From Saccoglossus kowalevskii (Eukaryota > Hemichordata > Enteropneusta > Harrimaniidae), in NCBI RefSeq assembly GCF_000003605.2, contig NW_003147285.1:24480-74833 (forward strand): a stretch of DNA of 50,354 nt. The letters are read 5' to 3'. Below the pieces are notes generated by a model, which was not told the DNA's origin, did not search any database, and saw only the letters and a program-made list of their open reading frames with translations. Positions 35,171-48,600 of the stretch are shown here, piece by piece. Both the position numbers and the translations under genes were made by a program. Within the stretch, counting starts at the first letter, position 1, and each line of letters starts with the position of its first letter.

Positions 35171-35920
35171 AAAAAAAAGATAATTCCGAAATATACCACA
35201 CTAATGGAATATACTATATTTCACTAAGTAGTATTTTTCAGTACCTTTTATGTGTAACAAATATTTTGTTTTTGTAGCAGAAACCTATAATAATAATAAC
35301 AACAATAAACATGCTGTGACGTAGGCATATGAGTGTAAAAAAAAAAAAGTTCGTGTGGTAAAACTGGTATTTATTTCCGTCAAAAACAAATATAAATAAA
35401 GATTTTTAGGGAATATGAAGAAAAAATGAGTTCCACAAGTTGTGACGAGCTAATAACCAGTCTCAGTAGGGTTAGGACAGTATCCCATCGTGCATGGTTT
35501 ATGTTATATAAACATGATAGTTTTACATTACCACATAATATATAGTACAGAGCGTATTCTAATTCAACTTGTCTTTTCGTAAAACAACCAAATTAGAATG
35601 TTCGTATTTTTACATTTAGATGTAACAGCTGCAGGTAAAATATACTTCAAATCGTGCGATCACAAAACAACAGTTTTATAGTAAATCGGAAATCCTCATA
35701 TGCTTTAACACCTGTACACACATCTGTATAGTTTTCAATACGTATATATTAATATTGTCGTAAAAATAACAAAGTGATTATTAAAAAATCAGACTAACTT
35801 GGCGGTTTTAAACTAGAACACGTTCAGGTACAGCCAACGTAGCGATGTAACTTTAAAAAGTTTTACAAAGGTCAAGAATGTTAGACGGACTAATTCTGAC
35901 TAAAGAGAAGAAATTGAAAT
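35171..35920. other. Intergenic, nothing recognised
   Basis: AT-rich DNA with A-tracts. No open frame of note, no RNA gene and no repeat structure was seen. Confidence 0.5.
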
Positions 35921-35927
35921 TGAAAAC

Positions 35928-36173
35928 TATTTAAGTAATCGCCAACAATCAGTCAGTATACTGAATATTTTCACTTTATACAAGCCAATCCAATGCGGTG
36001 TTCCAAAAGGATCGATTCTGAGGCCAATTTTATTTTGGGTATATATAAATAACATTATAGACCTAACAAATGCATTTGATTTCCGGTTTTTTGCCGATGA
36101 CGCAAATTTGTGCAAAAACGGCATGATTATTAACCTAACCTTCATGAACAGAGAATTTCAAAGAGTCTGTCAA
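35928..36173 (+). pseudogene. LINE reverse-transcriptase fragment
   Basis: An open stretch reads YLSNRQQSV, then QCGVPKGSILRPILFWVYIN, then FRFFADDANLCKNG. These are the reverse-transcriptase palm motifs (GVPQGS-type and the FADD catalytic aspartates) of non-LTR retrotransposons, probably the Jockey/CR1 group. It stops at TGA after about 82 codons and lacks endonuclease and the rest of the palm. A possible LINE tail (SHAHTAPLFQQLYILDSNKL) lies in the open frame 36386-36679. A dead copy. Confidence 0.8.
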
Positions 36174-36385
36174 TGATGCATTGCTTAGACTAACAAACCT
36201 AATATAAATGTAGAAAAAGCAAATTACAAATACAATGAGAACGGAGGGTAGACTTGGTATATGTGGTTTGCCGATAGAGGGCGCTACATCAACTGGAAAT
36301 TACACTGAAAGAATAAAAGAAGTAATAACTTCTAAAAAGTGGCCATTATTTCCTAGTTCCGTCATTATGTTCCAAAATATGTCCA

Positions 36386-36679
36386 ATGATGTTCAATAAT
36401 CTTGCCACATCTCAGTTATTGTATTTGAATTTGGGGAATTACTTACCCGACATGATTTTTGAAACCTATACTACTGCTTTAGTTAAAAATAGTCCAATAC
36501 TAAAATTTACCTCCTCTCACGCTCACACCGCTCCCCTGTTTCAACAACTATACATACTTGATTCAAACAAATTGTGTACCTGCCTTTTAGTGTTTGACTT
36601 ACAACTTAAAATTTTGAAATCTAGACCCGCTGAAACGCTGTTTCCTGGATTTGGGGGAGCAAATTTGCGGTGGATTTAA
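36386..36679 (+). pseudogene. Possible LINE ORF2 C-terminal remnant
   Basis: A 97-codon open frame just after the reverse-transcriptase fragment contains HTAPLFQQLYILDSNKL, which resembles the PLFxxLxIL...K motif near LINE ORF2 ends. Resemblance is weak and from memory. It may belong to the same dead element. Confidence 0.3.
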
Positions 36680-36699
36680 GTGACAAATATAGATGAGTG

Positions 36700-37760
36700 T
36701 TTCAACTTATTTAATCGTGGGGGCGACCCACACGGTACCGCCGTCACTGATAGCAGTTGACTCTTCATTATTCGTGTCCTGGAAAAATCCTGATCACCGT
36801 TTACGACAAGGTTTCCTTATCTGATATACTGAGCACAATAGATGACTTACATGTACTGGATACATACATCATCAAATCGGTAAACTTAAATATGTATATT
36901 TGTCTGAAGAATGTATTCAATAGTATAGTTCAAGTTAAACCTGCAGTCTTTGTTTTTCGAAGGACTCGTATTGAAGACGCCTTCGGAACCAATATAAGAC
37001 CGACATACTAGATCCCATTTCTGCAATTTGACATGTTTTCAAACTCGAATGGTGTTCCCATTCAAACATATATTTTTACCATACTTCTATTTCAAAGATT
37101 TCAATAAATATGATCACGTGACAATATACAAACCATACGGTGAAAGGACCAACCTTTTACTAAATAATGGATTGATATAGTATTCAGTTCGTTGCCAACT
37201 TTTCTAATGTTGACGGCATCAGAATGCATAGTTCATGTAAAATAGGAAACATGTTTTGAGTCTAGAAACAAAAAGAATAGTTCAGTCATGTTTAGCAACG
37301 AAAAAACGCCTTATTAAAGCTTGAACAATCGTTATTTCGGTGGCATGGGGCGGGGTTTGTACCGTGCAACACTAATGAGAAATACGCAGAGATCTAGTCT
37401 TTAAATAGCATGTACATTTTTCGCAACATTTGGTGAAAGGGCTATCCATCACATGTGATGGCTTCGGATCGAGTAGAGGTAACTTCCCCGGGATGATTAC
37501 TGTGAACGCCTGACTTGATATCAAAAACTAGAACATCAAGTTGTTCAAACTTCAAGACCCATTGTTCTAAAGTAGTCCTGCTTTTCGGTTGTTACATTGC
37601 CGACCTGATATATCCGACAGTTTTCGAGACACAAGCAGTCGCAGTTTTATGCTATATTCGTATGTATTGTGCTATAGGCGCGAGTAACCAATGGCGATCT
37701 GCTACATGACGTATGCACGAGGCTTATGCTAAACTTATGTAAGCGTCTACCGTCGGAAAT
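36700..37760. other. Intergenic, nothing recognised
   Basis: Short open frames only (for example 36757-37011), with no family resemblance or clean splice context. Confidence 0.4.
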
Positions 37761-37761
37761 A

Positions 37762-37896
37762 TTTAAAGCGCGGTGGTCGTCGCGCAGCGCGTGTTCGAAT
37801 TTCATGTAAATAAACAATGTATTTTACACGCGTTGTATACGTTTCTATGAGTCCCATATCGAACGAGACGCGTCGCGACGACTGCTGCCCTTTAAA
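37762..37896. mobile_element. GC-rich foldback element, 135 bp
   Basis: The left arm TTTAAAGCGCGGTGGTCGTC... (37762-37784) is matched inversely by CGCGACGACTGCTGCCC...TTTAAA (37874-37896), 19 of 23 positions. The centre contains GCGCGT-type text. It probably represents a small MITE. Confidence 0.5.
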
Positions 37897-38040
37897 GGTT
37901 TGCGCAATTGGTTTTCTGTTAATTGTTTGGGTATTTTGTATTCTTGAACAATATATTATTCGCCTCACAACATGACCCGGCTTCATTTTCTTTTCGGTGT
38001 TTATTTTATTTACATGTCTGGTATCACTAATTACTAGTAC

Positions 38041-38387
38041 AATTTAAGGTAAAATAACTAAAATTAAAAAACATGTTCCAGACAAAAGATACATAGACAC
38101 ATAAATTATTATGCTATTCAAATTTCATTCGAGTAGTTTCTGCATATTATCTTTGGTTGGCAATGAATCAATATGATGTCGTCATGGCAGGGGTGATTAA
38201 CAAGGTTAGTCACACTGATTAAAAATTTAAGGCAAAACAACTAAATGTTTGAAAATACAACAAAAGCTAAATTGACATGCTTAATATTATGCTGTTCAAA
38301 TTTCATTCGAGTAGTTTCTATATCTTTTCTTAGGTTGGCAAGAAACCAACATGTCGTCATGAACGAGACGATTAACAAAGTTAGTCA
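38041..38387. repeat. Tandem duplication, two copies of about 170 bp
   Basis: Copies at 38041-38212 and 38224-38387 share TTCAAATTTCATTCGAGTAG and GATTAACAA(G/A)GTTAGTCA, offset 175-183 bases because of small indels. Non-coding. Confidence 0.8.
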
Positions 38388-38558
38388 ATTATTCGTTGAA
38401 TAATGAGTGTATTTGTTTTCCAGTTTCAGTTCTCCATCATTCATACCAGTACACTCGGCATGAAATTGTCATCAAAGAGACCATGGTTAGTGGAAGCTAG
38501 GGGTCTAGTTCACTGCTATAAACTACGTCTAACGCAACATATTTTCAGTAGATAATTA

Positions 38559-38590
38559 TATTATAATATAATATAATATTATATTGTTAA
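38559..38590. repeat. AT-rich simple repeat
   Basis: ATTATAATATAATATAATAT-like palindromic tract. No other feature is seen around it. Confidence 0.7.
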
Positions 38591-38599
38591 CACTAAAAT

Positions 38600-41500
38600 A
38601 ATATTGCTTTGTTCCAAACACCGTTGAGGGACGGTGTTCCAAATTAGGGAGGATGCGCTCATAAAACTGGACTTGGCCAAGCTGTTTAGACTTTTGACCA
38701 TTCGCCTTATTTGAATACATCGTTTTACTAATATAAATAAAAAGCATGATATTACAACTACGAGGGTTGTCAATATCAAAATAATTGGCCGGTGTACCTG
38801 GGTGGTGGGGGTGTTGTGGTGGTGAGTCTGTGAATCCTGCAACTGGTTGTCAAGTCATGCTAATGCATTTTAATTTGGCGTCAGAAATATAATTTTACTC
38901 AGTATTAAATCGGAATTCGGGTTGAATGCTACGAAACGTCAGCTTTTTATTTTTTTATTTTCGAAAGCAAATCCAAGTCACGATGAAAAGAACAATATCT
39001 CAATCACGTGATCGTAATAAAATACACCTCATTGATTACCCAGAACTCATAGGACATAAAATTGAATGGTTAGTAAAAAATGTTGCAAACTATATAACAG
39101 TGAAACGGGACTACGACGTGTTCGGTCTTCAATAACTCTTAAAAATGTGTTATTATCTAAAAAGGTGACATTATGAACATTTTTGTTTTGGCAATTCTGG
39201 AAAAAAAGCTATTCAATTTATTGCTGGAAGTCAAACGAGACTTTGAATATTATTGAACGCCGGTCGGAGATCCGGTGAAAATTCGAGAACACGGCACAAA
39301 CTCAACTTTGAAGTAATTCTATACAACCAAATTTATATATGGTGCACACACAGGGGTAATCTTGTTACACTGTTCAGGGGAGTCTCAACAACCATTCCAA
39401 AGTACCGTTTTTTGATAGCTATCGGCCTTTGTTTTCACTGTGATGGTTGCCAGGGGTGAAAATGCCCGGATGTCCGTCCCCGAGAATAGACACATAGCAA
39501 GATAGATATACATATTCATTTTGTTTTGCTGTCCATCGAAAAGTAAAATATAATTTAATTGTCTGAATGATCAGATTTTCCCCCGGGAGTTTGTTGAAAA
39601 GAGATGACAATGAAGTTTTTGATATGTGGGCATCATTAAAATTCAATATCAACCATGATTTGCTTTTTGAGAAAAACTGTCAGATAATATGAATTACAAT
39701 ATATATGGTAATTTGGCAGTGGTTTCATTGGACCACAATAAAAACACTATTTGTCATTAAAAACTCACTATGAATAAAGTTTGAAATACTTCTAAATTTC
39801 AACAATATATCGTAAAACTCTATATATCATTTTCTCACCATATGTCACTGACCAAAATTTCGAGATAGTGAGGTATATTTTTGGGATAATGGTGATCAAT
39901 GGTAAAATGTCCCTAGACAATTTTGTTCCTTTATTTTGTAACATTTGTTACAATGTATTGTAGAGTGACCTAGTTTTAATTTTATTTTTGCCATTCTCGT
40001 GAAATGAATTGTCATATGACCTGTAAAAGAGGAAAATTACATTATTTTTACTTTCCAGTTGAAATAACACAATTGTGCCATTCTTACAGTTTTACTTCAC
40101 TCTGTGCAGAAATATTTTATTTTATTTGCTGGATTGTAAATAGAAAACAAGACTAAAAAAATATATACTATTTGGTACCGATGATGTGTTTTTTTATTTG
40201 TGTCTGGTACGATCCGTGTCTGACTGTTAAATTGTAAATGGGTCGCAATAATGGTGGCGATAGCATAACCTGCACAACATATTAAATCACCAACTTTATT
40301 AACCAGCCAGGTTAGTTGACGTTGGGTGGCTGTCAGTGGGTCATGTGATTGAATCATGTGACAATGACATCATTGCAAAACACTGCCGCACCATTGCTGA
40401 GCGAAAACATCTACGCCATGTATCTATGAAGGACCGCGATTGCTGGATTTCTGTGGGGGCCTTTCAATGAGGTTGAGTCTGAATCGGACCGGTTAGCATT
40501 TAGGTGAGTCTACATGACTTCGTAACAAACTTTAAACCACGCCCATGATAATCAACCACGAGCGAAGTTGTGAATTTCGTATTGCGTCACAACGTGTAGA
40601 GTCGAGACCTAGGCGCATGGACAGAGTTTGATCGGTCGGCCCGTTGAATATGTGCTGTGTTTTGTTTTGTTGTTTGCGCAGGCAAGGCGTGCGTATCATG
40701 TGATCCACTTGCCAGAGTTGCGCAATTTTATGCAAACTTCTTCAAAGTATTTTACTTGTAAATTTGCCGCTTTAAAACTCAGTCCCTGATACCGTGTAGA
40801 TGAATAGTTGCGACTCGCAACTAACTGCGTCATCGACTGTTTAGTGATAAAGCAAACGCATACAGTAGTGCCGCTTGCGCAATCGTCTTGTTTCTCACCA
40901 TTGATGATAAACGTCGTTAGATTATTACAATTTGAATAAAATATAAACATGATAGATTAAATACGGTCGCAATGTAATTTTGCTTCGAAAAAGTGTGTTC
41001 CCCTTACGTTGGGTCAAAGTTACGCTCTAAAATTGATAACAATATCCAACCGTGGGACGTACTCTAGGACTATTTGCACAGTCGATCAAATGGATACAAA
41101 TAAGGAACTGCTACTTTATGCCATTTAATAAAGTGATTTCAACGCACATTAGGTCAAGATTAAATTTTTCATGAAACAAATAATTAATTATAAACAAAAT
41201 TTCGAAAATTGCTTTTAAAGTGTAATGCAAAAACATTTTATTTTAATTGTTCATGTAAAAATCGTATAATAACTTGTAATTTCGTCATCTCTCAAGGTCG
41301 TGTCATATTTATGATCGCTGCGAATGTAATTTTATTTTGTTGCATATTTGTAATTTAATTCTTTCTTGCAGAAATCACAAAAGACTGAAACTTGTTCATT
41401 TTTTCAGCGTAATTAACAAATAAACTTAATTGTTCTCTATTAACGTGTTTGCAATGTTGTATTTATTGCCAAGAATTAGATACACGGCGTTCTAAAAATA

Positions 41501-42170
41501 ATCAATTTTGATCCCACCACCCTGGTTCCCAGGTGCGTTGTTTACTTTCATTTTCATTGACCTTGAAGCCGTCAGCTGTTTCCCAGCCCTCTGGTGGCGG
41601 TTCTTTACAGAATATGCATGTTTAATGCTGTGTCACAATTAATCCATGGGATATAGGTATGACGTGACAGTTTCTTTGTTGTTATGAATAGAATCAATGA
41701 AACTTAATAGAATAACATTAGCCTTTACTTTTTATTTGCAAGTTAAAATAACTTTGGGTGCAGTTAGTTTATCTTTTATAGGTTAGTCGTGATCAGAATG
41801 TGTACATATACACAGAAAATATTAATTAACAAGATTTAATTAATATTATGGTTGATGGCTGGCATGGTAATGTTTTAACATATTGCTTGTCAGAGTGAAT
41901 AACATTGTTTTAGGCATGATGAACAGGTAGGTTAATAGTTTCATTAACACCTTTTAGTTTGGGATCATGTAATTTGCATAACAAAGAGTAGCATGAAGCA
42001 GTTTTCTGTATAAAACAAATGACAAAAAACACACTTTACAATTGACTCTGAACAATCACATGATTTATAATGGCTGCATTTTTAAGCCATTGTTATTTAT
42101 GTCTTGAAATGAAATGTCCTGGATTGTAATCATTGTTGTGACTTTTATTTAGATTTGGCAAAACTGTCCC
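38600..42170. other. Intergenic, no gene recognised
   Basis: All open frames are short and unlike known proteins. A good donor-like TTTAG|GTGAGT at 40500-40510 could end an untranslated first exon of the ABCA gene, but nothing else supports it. TGACCTTGA (41558-41566) equals a nuclear-receptor half-site, possibly by chance. Confidence 0.4.
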
Positions 42171-42173
42171 TGG

Positions 42174-43781
42174 GCAGTGTTCTCCACAAGGGGTTTTAGG
42201 TGGGCGGCCCGGCCCGCCCATCAAGTTTTACGTCAGCCCAGTAACTCTCAACACCCTCCCACCAACATACATCCAGCTGAAATTATTTGTAAAAAGCTTG
42301 CATTGTTCTTCCCAAGCCTAAACAAAAGAGTAGTTGCCCAACCCTTTATTTTGCTATTGTTTCAAGAGTACAAACATAAACAATGACCACTGGAAGTCTG
42401 CAAGCAGTTATCAAGTGTATTCATGGCAATGTGTCAATCGCCTGAATTCATCGTCGCCCGACATTGTTGCCACTTATTGCTCACGATACGCAACTACAGT
42501 GGTTTCAATTTACAGCTGTATTTTTAATAATCGTTTTCCAACGAACAAAATGTATTTATTTTATTTTTTTATTAGACGCATAAAATCCTTAGGAAAGGAT
42601 AAAAAGGGTCTTACAGAAAGAAATTAAAAAAAAAAAAACTACAATCTAAAAAATAAAACAAAAAATAAAAACTTTTCTAAAAAAAAAATAAAATAAAACA
42701 AGTCAAAAACAAAAAAATAAAATTTGCACCCAATGGTGAATACAGAATATAGAATGAACACAAAATGTGGCCTAATACACTGATAGTTGTTGCTGTTTTG
42801 TTCCATAGCTGTTTTTTAAGAAGACAGCTAAGGCTGGTGCTAGAGTATGGTTTGCCATAATCAAAATGAATTTATTCTGACTATTTTCTTTATCAAAATT
42901 TGGAATTTTATTTTGTGCAGTCAGGAATAATTTGTCCCTATGGTGACTGTATGTGCACAGAAAATAAACAAATATATTAGCAGATTGCATGTAAACTCGA
43001 ACAAAAATTAAAATTCTAGCAGTATTTACAAAGTTCGCTCAATTTTTATCGTGAAAACAACATGGAAAAGGCAAACTGATGACCTTTTGGCCTACCCCAT
43101 TCAACGACCGTCTGCTACCCACTGCTGTTGGCGCTATAACGATTTAGTATCTAAGTGGCATAGGGGAACAGCGCATTCTGGGTGTTCGTGTACTGAATTC
43201 GGAAACCGATAAAAAGCACCAAACATGGCTGCTGGATTAGTTTACTGTGAGTATTTGTAATTGGCAATTGAATACATATTTTAGTTATTTTTTCCACGTA
43301 CTTTTTTCAATTTATCGTTTTTTTTATGTTGAATCTTTTGAGAACATAGCAGATTGCTAGCATTTTTCTTGAATTCCAAAACAACAAGTGACCGTACATG
43401 CGTAAATGTATCGTCCGTTGACACGGGTGAGTATTGATGCCACAAATACAAATTTTATGGTTTATTTCGACAAATCGTTCGTTTTGGCTTTGGGGACAAA
43501 TCACCTCATATATTTTCTACATTATAACTCAACTATGTTTTGTACTTGCTCTTCGTTACTCGAATTGCATTTCATGAACGCAGAATAATTTGAGAACGTA
43601 TAAATCACCGATTTCAAACTTTCGTAAATATTGATATTGACCAATCTGTTTGTATTTCAAACAAACATGTTTCAATTAAATATAAAAAAAAAGCTAGAAT
43701 GTAAATGATATGCAAAACAATATGCAAATTTATGCTAATAAGACCGCCCACCAGCTTTTTTTGGATTGTGGAGAACACTGC
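42174..43781. mobile_element. 1.6-kb element with terminal inverted repeats (CAGTGTTCTCC family)
   Basis: The first 16 bases GCAGTGTTCTCCACAA (42174-42189) are exactly inverted at 43766-43781. A second pair, GGTGGGCGG (42199-42207) and CCGCCCACC (43744-43752), lies just inside. No transposase frame was found and an A-rich tract fills 42625-42720. No clear target duplication. A related element lies at 45806-47077. Confidence 0.7.
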
Positions 43782-45282
43782 AGGGTATAAAGACATATAA
43801 AAGTGATTATGTGTGCCTGCCATCAGGTGTCAGATTGCGACCAATATTGAAAAGTTGGGATTACTTCCAACTGATAGACGACAGTATAAGAGCATTTTTA
43901 TTAATATAGCAAACTTGTATCAAGAACACTATGCATAACTTGGGATGGTAATCTTGATGAAGAGATTACACTATCTGCAGTTCAACAGCCAGATCATGTC
44001 TGAGTGTGTATTAGGGTGTAACACTGCTAAGGCCAATAATAAGTTTTGCAGCCTATTTTTCAAAAAAAAAATCCAGGGACAGCGAGTAGTTTAACAAAAT
44101 AGATAAAAATATGAAACTGTATCAATTTTATGATGTTCAGACATTCTTGAATCTTACAATATAGTTTTTTTATTGTGTTTGCTATATTTGTAGCACATGT
44201 GCTTATATTATAGATGTATTTCTATGGTCAAAATAAGTAATATTTCATTGATTTAGTGTATAATAAATGCAAGATTTGGTTTATATGCGTTGCTATTGGA
44301 GATGCACTTCTAATAGAGCAAATACGGTGTATAGTTACTAAACTACTTTTTGCATGAACATCCATGGAAATATTGAATTTTTTGAGTCAATCACCAATTT
44401 TAAAAAGTTTCGTATCTAAAATGTTGCATATAGTATATTGTCAAAAAGTATTAGGAAATTCTGAATACTACTATTTATGCTTTAACATAAATTTTGATGG
44501 AAGTTGTTCTAAAAATGCTTAGCTCTACATTCTTTCAGTTTTTGTTCAAAAATATGTATCATAATTTTATTGTCCCATTTATCAGGTTAAATGTCTGCTA
44601 ATGACCTTAATATGTCATTTCTGGATTGACGAGGTAATAAAATGTTATTTCAAATTTAATTGTGATAAATAAATGAGATACAACTATTTGGTGGCGTCAT
44701 GCAGATTTTTATTAAGCATTACTGTTAGGTAATTTTTAAATTTCTCTTTATGCTATTTGTACCATTAGTACATGCATTTGATAAGTTTTTTTGACACGAG
44801 TTTTTTTCTAGTCAAAATACGTTGTATTTTCACGATTTAGTATTCTATAAATGTAATTTCTATTTTATGTGCGCTTCTATCAGAGATGTGCTTCTAAGAG
44901 AGTGAACATAATTTGTTGTTGTTTTTCTGTCTTATAATTGACACACCAAATCAATTTGTTATTGTTATGTAAATTAAGCTTTCTACTTATCAGTTCTGTT
45001 GAAAATGTTGCTGACTATGTGTAGTAGATTACATCTGTGGTACTTAGCTGTTTGTTTGTTTGTTTGTTTGTTTGTTTGTCTGAGTAAATAGATGAGTGGT
45101 GTTCTGGTGTTAGAATGATATATAAAAATTCTATGTCACCTACCGTACCTGAAATTACCCATTGTCTTCTGCTTACCCAGTATGAATCTGTAACTTAGCA
45201 ACCAGGAACATGCGTAGATGAAAATACAGCAATAACAATTAAACTAGACTTACGGTAAATGTTTTTATTTCCTGTTTTGCAG
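43782..45282. other. AT-rich DNA upstream of the ABCA coding start, with a (GTTT)n tract
   Basis: No open frame of note. A microsatellite of TTTG units lies at 45050-45079. The acceptor TTTTGCAG at 45275-45282 shows that part of this stretch is an intron in the ABCA 5' UTR. Confidence 0.5.
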
Positions 45283-45656
45283 GTGAAGCCATCTTTCTCA
45301 TAGTTTGACAGTTTTGTTTCCGTGTATTTTACAAGTCATGGCAAAACTTTGTTTGCTCCTTTGGAAGAATTGGCTGCTTCAACTTCGGCAACCCGTAGTT
45401 ACTGCCTTTGAACTTCTTCTTCCGACCTTGTTTGCCTGTTTGCTGCTTGGATTCCGAACACTAGTTGATTTCGATTATCATGGTAACATCACGTCATTCC
45501 AGCCATACTCGATAGATGCTTTTCCCTCAAATTTAACACGGGTGCATGGAGTAATTAGCCCATGGGAACTTGCTTACTGTCCGAATATATCTATTGTACA
45601 TGATATCGTTGAAATGGCCTCAAAGAATGTGAAAGGGAAGGTGAAATTACTTGTAG
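45283..45656 (+). CDS. ABCA exon with start codon (CDS 45338-45656, residues 1-107)
   Basis: The acceptor CTGTTTTGCAG ends at 45282, so an untranslated exon must lie upstream. ATG at 45338 (G at -3 and +4) opens MAKLCLLLWKNWLLQLRQPV. The in-frame TTG at 45305 is not needed. Donor TAG|GTAAGT, phase 1. Confidence 0.88.
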
Positions 45657-48600
45657 GTAAGTTGTACATTTCACATATATTCTACTAATTTTGCTCCTCT
45701 GCATTAGCTAATTGGGAATGGTTGCAAAGTATCAATAGAAAATTGCAATTATAATTTTGGAAGTAATAATTACCTTTTTTTAATGAATTTCATGGAAACA
45801 ACATGCAGTGTTCTCCCCAGGCCTTTCAAGCACCACTGCCCTGCGTCGCTTAGACAAACAGCCACGTCGCTTTCATTTCGCCAGCGATTCTTGAAATGCT
45901 GTTCGCGATGCTTAAGTTGTTGTATTGTTTACAAATATAATCCCGCCTTTGTAAGCCTTACAAAAACAGTGATAAAAGCGTAAGATTACAAGAAGTTACC
46001 AAGTCTTTCAAGGGTGAGGAGTCTGCAAATCCCAAAACAAATACTTGGTAATAATAATTTGCCCATTGCGTCGGGATGATCTGTCCCGATTTGCTGCACT
46101 GCGGTTAATGGCAGTTTTTACTACTCCATCGCCGGTGACACTAATTACCAAGAATTAAAAAACAGTGAAATTAAGTCGCATTGGAGAGAAAACTGTAAAT
46201 AAATCAAAGCAAAAATTATTCAACTGCTGACGAGATGGCCGAACAAAAAACGAACCCTGACCTCTAGAAATACCTTATTAGAGTGCCTCATTACCGAGGA
46301 GCCCCACCCTAAGGCGACGTAATGCATATTGTGACATCAGGGCCGATGCATGCTGGGTTACACTGGGGCATTCTGATCGAGGTAACAAAGATGGCAGCCT
46401 GGAGTGAATGTTTTTCCGCGATGTTTAAAAACAACATCTCCTTTGCGATTTTGATGTAATTTCTAAGATAATCATCCATGAATCGTTTAAATTAAGAAAA
46501 CATTCTAAATTTGTGTATTTTTAAACCAAAAAGTCAGGGACCGATGATTGCAAACAGCAGCGGTGAATACCTGTTCAATGCTGACAATGTTACAGTGATC
46601 GTAGCGTTACGAAAAATCAATGACTTTAGTTTTGAAATGCCGTTATAGAAAAAATGTCATTATTGATTTTGATAACCCACAATCAGGCAGACTACAAATT
46701 TAACCAAAAAATGTTTTCCCCACATCATATGAACTGACAGTGACAAGAGCACTATAACTGACTGTACTTGTTGTACAAAAAATAATGATGATCCAGTAAC
46801 CTCCATGGATAACAGTATATTTACTGACTGGCTATAAGTATTTCCATTTTTTTTCTGTTCTATTTCAAACTTTATTTGACTTGATGGACACATAAAATAC
46901 AATGAAGTAAAATGATATAAAATGTATGAAATATCAAATTATCTCTTCTTTATTGATGATATTGTATCACAATGTTTGTTGGGGAACTAATTACTATGCA
47001 AATACAATTATGCAAATTAGATGTATTTTTATGCAAATTAGTCACTATGCTTGGCATTGAGTCTTGGGAGAACACTGTCATGTAGTTTACATATGTTGTA
47101 TGGGACCCATACATAACATAGAGTGACTACTGTAGTGCTTTAAAAAATTTTTTTTTATTTATTCAAGAAATTATTTTCATGATGTGGAGGATTAATTTGC
47201 ATAATATATAACCAGCTTACCACTGAGGGCACTCACTGTTTTGTGTTTTGGTTTTAAATTGCTTGCAGGTCCTGGGTTTGTTACTGAGAAGGAAATGGAG
47301 GATTTTATGAAAGTACAGACGAAGGAAGACTCCATGGTCCTTGGTGCTGTAGTTTTTTATAATTCATTTCCTGATAGCAAGAACCTCCCTCTGGATCTGG
47401 AGTATGCAGTTCGGCTCAGTTCTTCGCCACGTAACAAACCGCTGTCCTCTATCACAGGCACCGATGATCCTGATTTAACAGGCAACACCAGTCAATGGTT
47501 CACTAATTTATTATATCCAGTGATTTCTTTGCCAGGACCCAGACATCCAACTTATAACTGGGGAGGCGTTCCTGGTAAGTTTAAAATTTACCCAAACCAT
47601 AAATGAAGGGACAGGTATCTGAGAGGGAAAATGTATGTACTCTTTGCCATTTTCATTGTCGTCTCTGGTAGAAAGTTTTCTCTTGTGGTTACATTAACTC
47701 TTAAGTATTGATTTTTTTAAAACATGGATATTTTATTTAACTAGTTTGGGCTTCGAGAACTCTAACTAAAAATTCTCTTGTTTTGTGGTTTCAACTAAAA
47801 CAATTTGTATCTGATTACCTTATCATTCATAATAAAATGTCAAGCTCAATTTGGGTTTGACTAGCATGTATAATTTTCAAGATCTGGCTAAAATAAAACA
47901 TTTGTTGGACACAGAAATAAGTGCAAAGATGAAGACTTATATCACTTAACCTGAAAATAATATGCTGGCGAAGATCTGTTATTAGATAGTGCTGTAACCT
48001 GATTTCTTACTTTCATTATATAATATTGTGCCTCTTTCCAAACAAAACATAGACCAAAATAACAAATATCATTAATAGTGTTAACAAAAAAAACACAAGC
48101 TTATATCGTGAGAAGATAAAATAATTTAACTAATATCATCATGAAAGCTGTTTATTTGTTTCATCTCATAAATTGCTTCATTAATCATCATGCAGTTTTC
48201 AAAATCAGCAAAATCAGCATTACACACAGTATTTGAATGGTGTTATGGGAGATATGTACTTGTATATTCCACCCTTGTACTTTAATTATACCATTAGCTG
48301 TGATGTGTTGACTCAGGAACACACAAAACATCAAAGAAACCAGAGAGCTTTCAAGTTTAACTTCTTGTTTATTTTCAGTTACACCAACGGCACTTCTTTT
48401 TACATATCAATACACTCAGGTGATGAGGTGACATAACACCATTACAAAAATATGTATTCTGATGCTTGCAATTAAGTAGTCCCAAACAAGTATTTTTTTT
48501 CACCTGATGCTTATTATTTCTTCATTATAGGTTACATGCGAGAGGGTTTTCTAACTATTCAACATGCTGTGGATAAAGCTATAGTACAATTACACAATGA

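Noticed and set aside
43225-43232. ATGGCTGCTGG followed by a GTGAGT donor, as a possible ABCA first exon
   Set aside because: It lies inside the 1.6-kb inverted-repeat element. Spliced to 45283 it gives only a short upstream frame ending in a stop, so it cannot supply coding sequence; a role as leader remains open.
48379-48419. 41-nt exon-like patch between ABCA exons 2 and 3
   Set aside because: Including it shifts the frame of GYMREGF; direct joining of exons 2 and 3 gives the family motif.
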